Below are positions 1 through 7,006 of a stretch of DNA of 64,000 nucleotides, piece after piece; the first letter of the stretch is position 1, and every line of letters starts with the position of its first letter. The notes under the pieces were generated by a model that was given only the letters and a program-made list of their open reading frames with translations, made no database searches and had not been told where the DNA came from. The position numbers and the translations under genes are program-made. The stretch is from positions 17,273 through 81,272 of IMG/VR virus record IMGVR_UViG_3300021963_005223. The stretch is one strand, 5' to 3'. This DNA comes from a virus.

Positions 1-231
1 GGTTCTGAGCATCCTCGCTATAAACACGATTCACTGATGAATGGTGCATACAACTCACAGTTGGATAAGTTTATCATGGATCGTCCAGGAATCAAATTGT
101 GGACTCATGGTCATACTCATGAAGACTTTGACTACATGATTAAGCATTGTCGTGTTGTTTGTAATCCACGTGGTTATATTGACTACGAAGAACGTGCAGA
201 TCGTTTTCAACTTAAATTTGTGGAGGTTTAG
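1..231 (+). CDS. Calcineurin-like metallophosphoesterase, C-terminal part (5' truncated by window)
   Basis: The reading frame is open from base 1 and ends at TAG 229-231, so the gene starts upstream of the window. The visible 76 residues carry the metal-binding GHTH motif (WTHGHTHEDFDY) followed by CNPRGY, the usual C-terminal signature of calcineurin-like phosphoesterases. The N-terminal metal motifs (DxH, GNHD) lie outside the window, so the catalytic set cannot be checked. It is followed after 1 bp by the next small gene, in the same direction. The substrate is unknown. T4-like marine phages often carry such a phosphoesterase near their small early genes. Confidence 0.85.
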   Translation, partial: GSEHPRYKHDSLMNGAYNSQLDKFIMDRPGIKLWTHGHTHEDFDYMIKHCRVVCNPRGYIDYEERADRFQLKFVEV

Positions 232-232
232 T

Positions 233-568
233 ATGAGCCAATATTTTCCTGACAAGTGGGTCGTTGTAAAAATCTCTGGATCTGATACTCCACCTATACA
301 TAAAGTATTTGCTAGTTGGTATGGTGGATATGCAGGTTCAGATTCTTGGAAACTTAATAGTGGAATTACTAGAGCCATGTTAGATGGTACTGTATATTCA
401 TTTGATGGTTCGTCAGGATCAATCTATTATTGTAATAGAGAATCCTATGGACTTAGTAGTTATGGTAATAGTGTTCTTTCGAGGATGATCAATAACGCTG
501 CAGAGAATAATGTGTTGATTGAGATTCTTCCCGAGGAAACTAATTGGTTGGAGATACATTATGAGTAA
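233..568 (+). CDS. Hypothetical protein, 111 aa
   Basis: The ATG at 233 follows GGAGGTTTAGT, a strong ribosome site placed over the stop of the phosphoesterase gene; the open frame extends further upstream but that part overlaps the previous gene and is unlikely to be used. The protein is soluble with no signal peptide, opens with DKWVVVKISG and is rich in Ser, Gly and Tyr in the middle. This looks like the family of small phage proteins that begin 'DKWVVVKI', but I know no function. Its last 8 bases overlap the next gene (ATGAGTAA), implying coupled translation. Confidence 0.75.
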   Translation: MSQYFPDKWVVVKISGSDTPPIHKVFASWYGGYAGSDSWKLNSGITRAMLDGTVYSFDGSSGSIYYCNRESYGLSSYGNSVLSRMINNAAENNVLIEILPEETNWLEIHYE

Positions 569-740
569 GTGGACAATTATTGTAGAAGAAGATCCAGAAA
601 CAAAAGAACTAATGCTTCCTTTCTCTGATGATATGCTTGCTGAGGTTGGATGGAAAGAGGGTGATGTCCTCGAATGGATTGATAATAAAAATGGAAGCTG
701 GACTTTGAGGAAGAAAGATGAAATCACAAAAACAGATTGA
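561..740 (+). CDS. Small AbrB/MazE-fold-like phage protein, 59 aa
   Basis: Start chosen at ATG 561, 8 nt inside the previous gene, after GGAGATACATT. The sequence pattern, strand-turn-strand with GWKEGDVLEWIDN then GSWTLRKK, resembles the swapped-hairpin AbrB/MazE antitoxin fold ('D-x-L-x-W' followed by a basic strand), and small proteins of this type are common in T4-like marine phages. No partner toxin is visible. A second protein in the window (7005-7157) has the same GWKEGD core, so the phage holds two diverged copies. The function is probably DNA or protein binding; this is inferred from fold resemblance only. Confidence 0.75.
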   Translation: MSKWTIIVEEDPETKELMLPFSDDMLAEVGWKEGDVLEWIDNKNGSWTLRKKDEITKTD

Positions 741-888
741 ACAACACATCGAGGATATTCATAACAAGATTTGTCCTAATGAGATCGAGGAAGCAGTTGC
801 ATTTCTTTATGCGCAAGTTCTAAGACTCAAAGATGAAAATCAAGAACTTAAAGATAAAATCAAATTGATGGAGCAAGATTATGCCTAA
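718..888 (+). CDS. Short coiled-coil protein, 56 aa
   Basis: ATG 718-720 lies inside the end of the previous gene (23-nt overlap) and the frame runs to TAA 886-888. It encodes a charged helical protein: residues about 25-52 (VAFLYAQVLRLKDENQELK) form heptads with Leu/Val/Ile at a and d positions, so a coiled coil is likely. It fills the otherwise empty interval between two convincing genes, and its last 8 bases (ATGCCTAA) overlap the next start, the same arrangement as its neighbours. No function recognised. Confidence 0.7.
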   Translation: MKSQKQIEQHIEDIHNKICPNEIEEAVAFLYAQVLRLKDENQELKDKIKLMEQDYA

Positions 889-1186
889 GTTTACACTAAT
901 TGCAGAACATACGGATCTTTATGGTAAGCCAGATGGCACCAAAGTGAATTACGAATTTTTTGTTGACACTTTAGACAATGTTCTAGAGCATGTTGATTTG
1001 TTTATTCGTGGTTGTGGGTATAACCCAACTGGCAATTTAGATTATGTTCCTGATGAAGAATATTATGGAACAGGTCCAGAATGGTATAACGAAGAATTCG
1101 AAACACCTACGGACACTAAATACAACCCCGATCAAAAAGAAGTAGGTCATTCAGCTTATTTTTATGATACGGAGAGAAACAGATGA
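881..1186 (+). CDS. Hypothetical acidic protein, 101 aa
   Basis: Starts at ATG 881, overlapping the previous gene by 8 nt, and overlaps the next by 4 nt (ATGA). The product is acidic and Tyr-rich, with a beta-strand-like N-terminus (MPKFTLIAEHTDLYG) and an apparently disordered acidic C-terminal third (EEYYGTGPEWYNEEFETP). The N-terminal pattern is met in T4-like marine phages as a conserved protein of unknown role. No catalytic motif is seen. Confidence 0.75.
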   Translation: MPKFTLIAEHTDLYGKPDGTKVNYEFFVDTLDNVLEHVDLFIRGCGYNPTGNLDYVPDEEYYGTGPEWYNEEFETPTDTKYNPDQKEVGHSAYFYDTERNR

Positions 1187-1557
1187 GTAAAGTATTTACT
1201 GATGTGCAAGTTTTTATGCGTTCCGCTGGGCAAAAAATCGGAGAAGATAATTACGATCAAGCAGATCTTTACTCTAGTTTAATTGACGAAGAGTATCGTG
1301 AATACATTGATGCACTTCGTGACCACGACGACGCAGAAACGATCGATGCTTGCTTCGATATGATTTGGGTTATTGTTGGCTACATGCACTCACGTGGCTG
1401 GGATTGTGAAAATATCTGGGACGAGGGTGCAGCATCTAATCTTGCCAAGATTGATAGACTAACTGGTAAAGTTATTCGAAGAGAAGATGGTAAGATCTTA
1501 AAACCCGAAGGTTGGAAACCACCCAACTTTCATCAATTTGTAAAAGTAAAAAAATAA
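1183..1557 (+). CDS. MazG-like / PRA-PH superfamily nucleotide pyrophosphohydrolase
   Basis: 124 aa, all-alpha, beginning KVFTDVQVFMRSAGQ. It has the metal-binding helices of the MazG/dUTPase-type (all-alpha NTP pyrophosphatase) superfamily: EEYREYIDAL in the first and ETIDACFDMIWVIVGY in the second, giving the E-x-x-E ... E/D-x-x-D arrangement, followed by a short GKVIRREDGKILKPEGW tail shared by phage members. Such enzymes hydrolyse (d)NTPs to (d)NMP and pyrophosphate in the cytoplasm; the phage versions are thought to adjust nucleotide pools or ppGpp, though this is debated. Starts by 4-nt overlap with the preceding gene. Family call is firm, substrate unknown. Confidence 0.85.
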   Translation: MSKVFTDVQVFMRSAGQKIGEDNYDQADLYSSLIDEEYREYIDALRDHDDAETIDACFDMIWVIVGYMHSRGWDCENIWDEGAASNLAKIDRLTGKVIRREDGKILKPEGWKPPNFHQFVKVKK

Positions 1558-1570
1558 AAAAGGTAGTACC

Positions 1571-2092
1571 ATGAATATTAAACTTTATTTAGATATGGAT
1601 GGCGTGATAGCAGATTTTGACACAGCGTATACTGCGATTCAATCTATGTCAGCTGATGGAAGAAAGTTTCGCAAAGCTGTAATGGATTATAAAATCTTTA
1701 ACGATCTTGATTTTATGCCAGACGCAGAACAACTGCTGAACCATGTTAAAACACTCAAAGATGTTGATATTGAAATTTTGACATCGATGGGAACATTTGA
1801 TCCATTCGTTGGACAAGAAGTTCGTAAACAAAAAAGTCATTGGTTGAAAGAAAGAAACATCAACTATAAACCAAATTTCGTTCGTATGAAAGCAGAAAAA
1901 GCAAAGTATGCAACAAACCCTTATGGGGTTGCGGTTCCAAACATTTTAGTTGATGATTCAGTAGGATGTGTAGAACCATTTGATAAAGCAGGTGGTCGCG
2001 GAATTTTGCACACTAGTGCAGCAACAACAATTCCATTACTTGATTCAACAATTTTACAAGTCAGAGCACTTAACGGATTAAGACTAGGATGA
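1571..2092 (+). CDS. HAD-family 5'(3')-deoxyribonucleotidase-like phosphatase
   Basis: 173 aa. Motif I is clear at residues 8-14 (DMDGVIADFD: nucleophile Asp and acid/base Asp), motif II is IEILTSMG (Thr/Ser), and motif IV is NILVDDS near residue 125. The compact cap and length match the NT5C-type 5' nucleotidases that remove phosphate from deoxynucleoside monophosphates. A role in nucleotide recycling beside the MazG-like gene is plausible. An AGGTAGTACC leader precedes the ATG, 13 bp after the MazG-like gene; the last 4 bases overlap the next gene. Confidence 0.8.
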   Translation: MNIKLYLDMDGVIADFDTAYTAIQSMSADGRKFRKAVMDYKIFNDLDFMPDAEQLLNHVKTLKDVDIEILTSMGTFDPFVGQEVRKQKSHWLKERNINYKPNFVRMKAEKAKYATNPYGVAVPNILVDDSVGCVEPFDKAGGRGILHTSAATTIPLLDSTILQVRALNGLRLG

Positions 2093-2376
2093 ATGATTTA
2101 TTTGCAACCACTTTCAGATGGATAAAAGATGACTGGAACTCTAACCCATTTCGTTTCTTTATTGAAATCCTCGCTTGGGCTATCAGTATCGGCTGTAGTA
2201 TCACTATGGCTCTCACTGTTCCAACTCCGCCATTACTTATACTTTATCCTATCTGGATTGCTGGTTGCGCTATGTATGCTTGGGCTGCTTATACTAGGAA
2301 ATCGTTTGGGATGTTGGCTAACTACATGTTACTGGTGACGATTGACTTTATTGGATTGATTAGGATGTTAACATGA
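2089..2376 (+). CDS. Predicted inner-membrane protein, 95 aa
   Basis: Overlaps the HAD gene by 4 nt (ATGA). Two or three hydrophobic helices are evident: about residues 25-43 (FIEILAWAISIGCSITMAL), 50-70 (LLILYPIWIAGCAMYAWAA) and 75-94. The loop between the first two is rich in proline (VPTPPLLI). Members of this kind of small membrane protein recur in T4-like marine phages next to nucleotide genes, without known function. A membrane location in the infected cell is likely; it is not a typical holin but that cannot be excluded. Confidence 0.75.
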   Translation: MNDLFATTFRWIKDDWNSNPFRFFIEILAWAISIGCSITMALTVPTPPLLILYPIWIAGCAMYAWAAYTRKSFGMLANYMLLVTIDFIGLIRMLT

Positions 2377-2531
2377 ACTTTAGATTCTGGTTACAAGAAA
2401 TGTGGATGAAACATAAAGATGAATATGTTGAACTTGGAATTTCTATTCCAGAATCTAATGCGCAAGAATATTTCCGTAAATACAAGTATTGGTTGAAACG
2501 TGAATACAAACATCAAATGAGGAACAAGTGA
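2373..2531 (+). CDS. Small basic protein, 52 aa
   Basis: ATG 2373-2375 overlaps the preceding stop (ATGA) and the frame ends at TGA 2529-2531, itself overlapping the GTG start of the next gene. The product is aromatic and basic (NFRFWLQEMWMKHKDEY ... KYWLKREYKHQMRNK), probably helical. It fills a 150-base gap between two convincing genes with the same overlap style, which is the main evidence. No function recognised. Confidence 0.65.
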   Translation: MNFRFWLQEMWMKHKDEYVELGISIPESNAQEYFRKYKYWLKREYKHQMRNK

Positions 2532-3064
2532 ATATATTTTATCTACATCATGATACAAAAATTTGTGCAGAAATGCACGTTGATAAACATTGCGTAAAGA
2601 TGATTCTCGAATATGCTCAACTACTATCTACTGCTCATCGTGTCCTTGATGGTCACGAGTCCATTACTACTTCGGTTTCTGGGCGTAAGAAAAAAACTTG
2701 GACTATTAGCGATCATCGCAACGATGTCCTTTACAGTGCTACCCATATTAATCATCCTTCGGCTATTTGGGTAAGACAATCGCTTGAAAATTATCAATGG
2801 TTATACAATATGTTCCGTGATTTAATTAAGGAATATAATTATCGTTATGGTAAAGTGCATAAGTGTTCTATGTTGCTTGGCGACTTACAGTATCCACCAA
2901 ACAATATTCCTAAAGATAAACCATTTACTGAACCGACTCCAGCTATGCCAGATCATTACAAGGTAGCAGGAGATTCGGTTTCGTCATATAAAAATTATTA
3001 TCTGGGCGATAAACAAAGAATGTTTTCTTGGAAAAATCGTCCAACTCCGTCTTGGATTTGCTAA
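2528..3064 (+). CDS. Conserved T4-like phage protein of unknown function, 178 aa
   Basis: The frame begins with GTG 2528 overlapping the previous TGA; the N-terminal MNIFYLHHDTKICAEMHVDKH then HCVKMILEYAQLLSTAHR is a pattern I associate with a conserved protein of T4-like marine phages, and it supports this GTG start because the conserved part begins at residue 1. There are several conserved-looking His, Lys and Tyr residues (DKHCVKM, HPSAIWVR, SSYKNYYLGDK), suggesting an enzyme or nucleic-acid binder. No catalytic family can be named with confidence. Confidence 0.75.
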   Translation: MNIFYLHHDTKICAEMHVDKHCVKMILEYAQLLSTAHRVLDGHESITTSVSGRKKKTWTISDHRNDVLYSATHINHPSAIWVRQSLENYQWLYNMFRDLIKEYNYRYGKVHKCSMLLGDLQYPPNNIPKDKPFTEPTPAMPDHYKVAGDSVSSYKNYYLGDKQRMFSWKNRPTPSWIC

Positions 3065-3067
3065 ATA
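3061..3067 (+). promoter_or_regulatory. CTAAATA box 5 nt before a start codon (possible late promoter)
   Basis: CTAAATA directly covers the stop of the preceding gene and is followed by exactly five bases (caatt) and ATG 3073. It resembles the T4 late box TATAAATA lacking the first base. Because the TAA is also the stop codon, chance is a real alternative; the same spacing at 17532-17538 and 24654-24660 is what makes it worth marking. Confidence 0.35.
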
Positions 3068-3072
3068 CAATT

Positions 3073-3312
3073 ATGCCTACATATACTTTTATTGATAATA
3101 ATACTAACGAGAAGTTTGATAAATTTCTGAAAATTGCGGATCGTGAGCAATTCCTCAACGACAATCCCCATATTCAATCAGTTATAACTGCACCAGCAAT
3201 TACAGGCGATCATGTATCTGTTAAAAAGGATACAGGGTTCAAGGAGGTACTGCAAAAAATTAACGAAAGAAATCCACACAACGATTTAGGTAAAACTTCC
3301 TCACAATTATAA
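3073..3312 (+). CDS. FmdB-like small phage protein lacking the zinc cysteines, 79 aa
   Basis: Start set at ATG 3073 (MPTYTFIDNNTNEKFDKFLKI) rather than the upstream in-frame ATG at 3028, which lies inside the previous gene. The opening MPTYTF..D..T.E.FDKF is typical of FmdB-type zinc-ribbon proteins and their phage relatives, but here no CxxC knuckles follow, so no zinc ribbon can form. The C-terminus (GFKEVLQKINERNPHNDL) is the helix seen in phage homologues. A regulatory role has been suggested for the bacterial family; for the phage proteins it is unknown. Confidence 0.7.
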   Translation: MPTYTFIDNNTNEKFDKFLKIADREQFLNDNPHIQSVITAPAITGDHVSVKKDTGFKEVLQKINERNPHNDLGKTSSQL

Positions 3313-3327
3313 CCACAAGGATTTTTA

Positions 3328-4095
3328 ATGGCTCGCACATCAGCTGCAAAGAAAGTGGTAGACATTCATTATGACGAGCGTGAAACAAAACCTACTGCCA
3401 ATAATCAGTTAAAGTTACGTTTAGATAATTTAAAAACTTTTCAACCACTTACTGATAATCAGAAATTATTTTTTGATGCATATAAAACTGGCGATTATTT
3501 TATAGCATTACACGGAGTAGCAGGTACTGGTAAAACTTTTATTGCTCTCTATAAAGCAATTGAAGAAGTTCTTGATAAATCAAATCCCTTCAATAAAATT
3601 ATTGTAGTTCGTTCTGCGGTTCAATCTCGAGAAATTGGTCATCTTCCAGGCGACGTTAACGAGAAGATGGATATTTACGAACAACCGTATCGTCAAATTT
3701 GTCATCAGTTGTTTGATCGTAAAGATGCATGGGATCGTTTAGAGGAACAGGGATATATTCAGTTTATTTCAACGTCTTTTATTCGTGGTATGTCTTTCGA
3801 TAATGCAATTATTATTGTTGATGAGATGCAAAACTTGACATATGAAGAAATTGATACAGTTATGACACGTGTTGGTCATATGTCTAAGATTATTTGGTGT
3901 GGTGACTATCGTCAGACTGATCTAAATAAACGAAAGAACGATGTTACTGGTATTTTGAAATTTTTTGATATTGCACAGCACATGAAATCATTTACACGCA
4001 TTGAGTTTACTGTAGATGATATCGTTCGTTCATCATTAGTTAAAGATTATATTTTGGCTAAATTAAAGTACGAAGATCACGAGGACAAAAAATGA
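3328..4095 (+). CDS. phoH: PhoH-like P-loop ATPase
   Basis: 255 aa. Walker A is GVAGTGKT at residues 63-70 and Walker B is IIIVDEMQN at about 161-169, followed by a sensor-like WCGDYRQTD; together they are diagnostic of the PhoH core, which is related to the helicase domain of superfamily 1. PhoH is one of the commonest auxiliary genes of marine phages. In bacteria it is linked to phosphate starvation and RNA metabolism, but the phage function has not been settled. ATG 3328 follows CACAAGGATTTTTA; the end overlaps the endolysin start by 4 nt. No pho box was recognised upstream. Confidence 0.93.
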   Translation: MARTSAAKKVVDIHYDERETKPTANNQLKLRLDNLKTFQPLTDNQKLFFDAYKTGDYFIALHGVAGTGKTFIALYKAIEEVLDKSNPFNKIIVVRSAVQSREIGHLPGDVNEKMDIYEQPYRQICHQLFDRKDAWDRLEEQGYIQFISTSFIRGMSFDNAIIIVDEMQNLTYEEIDTVMTRVGHMSKIIWCGDYRQTDLNKRKNDVTGILKFFDIAQHMKSFTRIEFTVDDIVRSSLVKDYILAKLKYEDHEDKK

Positions 4096-4712
4096 TAACA
4101 GCAGAACAATTTAAACACTTATTCCCACGTGCTCAAGATCCAGCATCGTGGGCTGAGTCGATGAATAACGTATTCCCAACTTATGACATTAATACACCAC
4201 ATCGTGTAGCAGCATTCCTTGCTCAGTGTGGACATGAGTCTGGTGGTTGGACAGTATTCGAAGAAAACTTAAATTACTCAGCACAAGGTTTATGCAGTAT
4301 TTTTAAGAAGTATTTTCCTACACTTGAATCAGCAACACCATATGCACGCAAGCCAGAAATGATTGCTAATAAAGTTTATGGTGGACGTATGGGTAATGGA
4401 CCAGAAGAATCTGGCGATGGCTGGAAATATCGTGGACGTGGTCCAATTCAGTTAACAGGAAAATCTAACTATATGCAGTTTGCCAAGGATATGTTTGAAG
4501 ATTGGGAAAATCTTTTCGCAAATCCAGATTGGGTTACTGCAGATCGTGATTTTGCATTAATGTCAGCTATTTGGTTCTGGAATAAAAACGGATTAAATAA
4601 AGAAGCAGACGCAGGTGATATCAAGACAATGACAAGAAAGATTAATGGTGGATTTATTGGTCTTGATGATAGAATTAAACATTACAACGAAGCTATTCAT
4701 TTGTTAACATAA
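4092..4712 (+). CDS. GH19-type endolysin (chitinase-fold peptidoglycan hydrolase)
   Basis: 206 aa, no signal peptide. The catalytic region is typical of glycoside hydrolase family 19 lysozymes: CGHESGGWTVFEENLNYS (catalytic Glu in HES), then KYRGRGPIQLTGKSNYMQF and FWNKNGLN. These cleave the glycan of peptidoglycan and act as endolysins in phages, presumably released to the periplasm by a holin not identified here. The same fold recurs inside gp5 (20968-23850), so GH19 is used both for lysis and for entry. The start overlaps phoH by 4 nt and the end overlaps the next gene by 1 nt. Confidence 0.92.
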   Translation: MITAEQFKHLFPRAQDPASWAESMNNVFPTYDINTPHRVAAFLAQCGHESGGWTVFEENLNYSAQGLCSIFKKYFPTLESATPYARKPEMIANKVYGGRMGNGPEESGDGWKYRGRGPIQLTGKSNYMQFAKDMFEDWENLFANPDWVTADRDFALMSAIWFWNKNGLNKEADAGDIKTMTRKINGGFIGLDDRIKHYNEAIHLLT

Positions 4713-5503
4713 TGAAATACAAAACGATATTCATAAGTGATGTCCACTTAGGTACTCGTGATTGTCAAGCAAATAAATTAAATAATTTTCTTAAACATAA
4801 TACTTGCGAAACTTTATATCTTGTAGGAGATATAATTGATGCTTGGAAAATACAGCAAAATAAGTGGAGATGGAAACAACCACACACTAATGTTGTAAGA
4901 AGAATACTTGGTCATGCTAAACGTGGGACAAGAGTTGTATATGTAGCAGGAAATCATGATGAATTCTTAAGACCGATGATTCCATATGGATTTTCTTTTG
5001 GTCTGATTGAAATAATAAATCAAACAGAACATATTGGTATAGATGGAAAACGCTATCTTGTAACTCATGGTGATTTGTTTGATGGCATTACTCGTCTCGC
5101 TCCTTGGCTAGCGTTTCTTGGAGATAAACTTTATGACTTCGTACTTGAATGGAATTCAAGATTTAATTGGGTTCGTCATAAACTGGGATTTGGTTATTGG
5201 AGTCTGAGTAAATATCTAAAACATAAAGTTAAGAAAGCATCTGACTTTATGTTTCAGTTTGAAAAGAATCTTGCTGGGTATTGCAAGAAACGTGGCTTTG
5301 ATGGTGTTATATGTGGGCATATCCACCACGCAGAAATAAAAGAAATTGATGGCGTCGTTTATATGAACGATGGTGATTGGGTTGAATCTTGTACTGCACT
5401 CGTTGAGCATTATGATGGTCGCTGGGAAATAGTAACTTGGACCAAGGAGAATGACAATGTGGTTAATGATGTTGATAGCAGTGCACATAAACAACCCGAA
5501 TGA
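4712..5503 (+). CDS. LpxH-like metallophosphoesterase (UDP-2,3-diacylglucosamine pyrophosphatase family)
   Basis: 263 aa. The metal motifs are in order: FISDVHLG (residues 8-15), LVGDIIDAW (about 36-44), AGNHDEFL (near 82-89), THGDLFDG and CGHIHHAE. The overall arrangement, with GDIIDAWKI and the long Trp-rich helix insert, fits the COG2908 family that hydrolyses UDP-2,3-diacylglucosamine in lipid A synthesis. Its role in a phage is unclear: it might alter lipid A during infection, or the family resemblance may hide another substrate. It sits with a glycosyltransferase 110 bp downstream, which suggests an envelope-related pair. No membrane helix. Confidence 0.85.
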   Translation: MKYKTIFISDVHLGTRDCQANKLNNFLKHNTCETLYLVGDIIDAWKIQQNKWRWKQPHTNVVRRILGHAKRGTRVVYVAGNHDEFLRPMIPYGFSFGLIEIINQTEHIGIDGKRYLVTHGDLFDGITRLAPWLAFLGDKLYDFVLEWNSRFNWVRHKLGFGYWSLSKYLKHKVKKASDFMFQFEKNLAGYCKKRGFDGVICGHIHHAEIKEIDGVVYMNDGDWVESCTALVEHYDGRWEIVTWTKENDNVVNDVDSSAHKQPE

Positions 5504-5630
5504 CATTCCAGGAAGAATAAATTTACAATTTCAAACTCAACAACAGTGTGAACAAACTCTACAAACAATGACTTATTGGTTAAAGTTTGAACAATTTAAG
5601 ATTGAAGGTAAATGTCAAAAATTAAGTTAG
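5457..5630 (+). CDS. Small phage protein with N-terminal hydrophobic segment, 57 aa
   Basis: ATG 5457 lies inside the end of the phosphoesterase gene, preceded by AAGGAGAATGACA, a good ribosome site; the frame ends at TAG 5628-5630, overlapping the next gene by 19 nt. The product starts MWLMMLIAVHINNPNDIPG and ends with a helix containing QCEQTLQTMTYWLKFEQF, a layout I recognise from small proteins of T4-like marine phages (hydrophobic start, two Cys). It could be a short secreted or membrane-tethered peptide; function unknown. Confidence 0.65.
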   Translation: MWLMMLIAVHINNPNDIPGRINLQFQTQQQCEQTLQTMTYWLKFEQFKIEGKCQKLS

Positions 5631-6331
5631 AAGAAAAGATAACAATAGTTGTTCCATGTAAGAATGAAGAAAATTATATTTCTCACTTACTTGACCATCT
5701 AAAGAAACAAAACATTGGTAATACTCGCATTATTATTGCAGATGCTTCTACGGATAATACAAGAGAAGTTATTGCTAATAATAAAGGTAATTTGAATGTT
5801 GAGATTATCGATGGCGGACCAGTTTCTATTGCAAAAAATAATGGGGCGAAACTTGCAACTACACCATATATTCTATTCATTGATAGTGATGTAAGATTTT
5901 TTAAAGATACAGTTATATTTGACACTATTAAAGAATTAGAGTATAATAATCTTGACATGATTGGATTATATGCAAAATGTTACGATGGTGACATTAGAGC
6001 ACAAATTGGGTTTATGATATTTAATGCTATCAATGATATGATGAAACATTGGGTACCATTTGCGGTTGGTGCTTATATGTTAACACGAAGAGATAAATTT
6101 GAAGAGTATGGTGGATTCCCTGCTAAATATGGCACTAGCGAAGATTTCTTTTTATCAAAAAAGTATGATGTAAAGAAATTCAAATTAGTCAACCATTATT
6201 TTGGACAGGATAGTAGAAGGTTTCATAAAATGGGATACTTTGGCATGGCTTGGTATCTAATTAAAAACTTTTTTAATAGAAATAATGAAAATTATTGGAA
6301 TGAAATAGATTATACGAAATATTGGAAATGA
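5612..6331 (+). CDS. Family 2 glycosyltransferase
   Basis: 239 aa with a GT-A fold. The N-terminus TIVVPCKNEENYISHLLDHL (residues about 11-30) and IIIADASTDNT are the nucleotide-sugar site, and FIDSDVRF gives the DxD metal motif. The region after residue 130 (FMIFNAINDMMKHWVPFAVGAYMLTRR ... GTSEDFFLSKK) corresponds to the acceptor side, with ED as probable base. It would add a sugar to lipopolysaccharide, phage DNA or a virion protein; nothing in the sequence decides. Its neighbour is the LpxH-like gene, favouring an envelope target. The end overlaps the exonuclease gene by 4 nt. Confidence 0.88.
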   Translation: MSKIKLEEKITIVVPCKNEENYISHLLDHLKKQNIGNTRIIIADASTDNTREVIANNKGNLNVEIIDGGPVSIAKNNGAKLATTPYILFIDSDVRFFKDTVIFDTIKELEYNNLDMIGLYAKCYDGDIRAQIGFMIFNAINDMMKHWVPFAVGAYMLTRRDKFEEYGGFPAKYGTSEDFFLSKKYDVKKFKLVNHYFGQDSRRFHKMGYFGMAWYLIKNFFNRNNENYWNEIDYTKYWK

Positions 6332-6981
6332 AAACATTTATACATCATGAATTTCCCAAACTTGAACGTGATACAAAACCCGATGGTACGAGAGTATATA
6401 AAACACCATCGGGTCGAGCCTATCCCTCCGTCACCACAGTTACGGGACTGCACTCAAAACAATCAATCATGGAGTGGAGAAAGAAAGTCGGAGAAGAAGC
6501 AGCAAACAAAATCTCCAACAGAGCAGCCACTCGAGGAACAAGAATACATACCCTCTGCGAATCCTATTTGCGTGGAGAGTCTACTGAACCAGATATATTC
6601 GATCAAGAAATATATAAAGGGTTAGTTCCGTATCTCGATAAAATAAATAACATACATGCATTAGAAGATCCACTTTATTCTGACCATTTAGAAGTTGCAG
6701 GAACAGTTGATTGTATTGCAGAATATGATGGTAAACTTGCAGTTATAGATTTTAAAACTTCTTCGAAAGTTAAACAGCGTGACTGGATTACTGGTTATTT
6801 TATGCAAACATCTGCGTATGCTGTTGCATTCGAAGAGAGAACTGGGATACCAGTTGGACGTATGGTTATTATAATGGGTGTTGATGACCACGAACCACTT
6901 ATTTTTGAAGAAAAGAGAGATGATTGGATCGGCGAGTTTGTAAAATTGCGACAAGAATACAAACAAATTAAAAATATTTGA
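6328..6981 (+). CDS. PD-(D/E)XK family exonuclease
   Basis: Start chosen at ATG 6328, which overlaps the preceding TGA (ATGA), rather than the TTG six bases earlier. About 217 aa. The nuclease core is visible: HLEVAGTVDCIAEYDGKLAVIDFKTSSK gives the Asp of motif II (D in GTVD) and the D-x-K of motif III, with a further QTSAYAVAFEE helix (motif IV, Q-x-x-x-Y). This is the Cas4/RecB-like/MGME1-like nuclease type found in T4-like marine phages as 'exonuclease', acting on DNA in recombination or host DNA turnover. A perfect 10-bp inverted repeat lies in its first 90 bases (6378-6414). Confidence 0.85.
   Translation: MKTFIHHEFPKLERDTKPDGTRVYKTPSGRAYPSVTTVTGLHSKQSIMEWRKKVGEEAANKISNRAATRGTRIHTLCESYLRGESTEPDIFDQEIYKGLVPYLDKINNIHALEDPLYSDHLEVAGTVDCIAEYDGKLAVIDFKTSSKVKQRDWITGYFMQTSAYAVAFEERTGIPVGRMVIIMGVDDHEPLIFEEKRDDWIGEFVKLRQEYKQIKNI
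6378..6414. repeat. Perfect 10-bp inverted repeat inside the exonuclease gene
   Basis: ACCCGATGGT (6378-6387) and ACCATCGGGT (6405-6414) are perfect complements around a 17-base AT-rich spacer. In RNA it would form a stable GC-rich hairpin about 50 nt into the coding sequence. No T-tract follows. Confidence 0.8.
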
Positions 6982-7006
6982 CAAATATGAGAAAGTAGGG
7001 TATAAT
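6978..7006 (+). promoter_or_regulatory. Consensus sigma70-type promoter, probably for the tmRNA
   Basis: TTGACA (6978-6983), 17-bp spacer, TATAAT (7001-7006): a perfect match to the bacterial housekeeping consensus. Transcription would begin near 7013, downstream of the ATG at 7005, so this promoter cannot make a complete mRNA for that small gene and most likely drives the tmRNA gene that follows. Confidence 0.85.
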
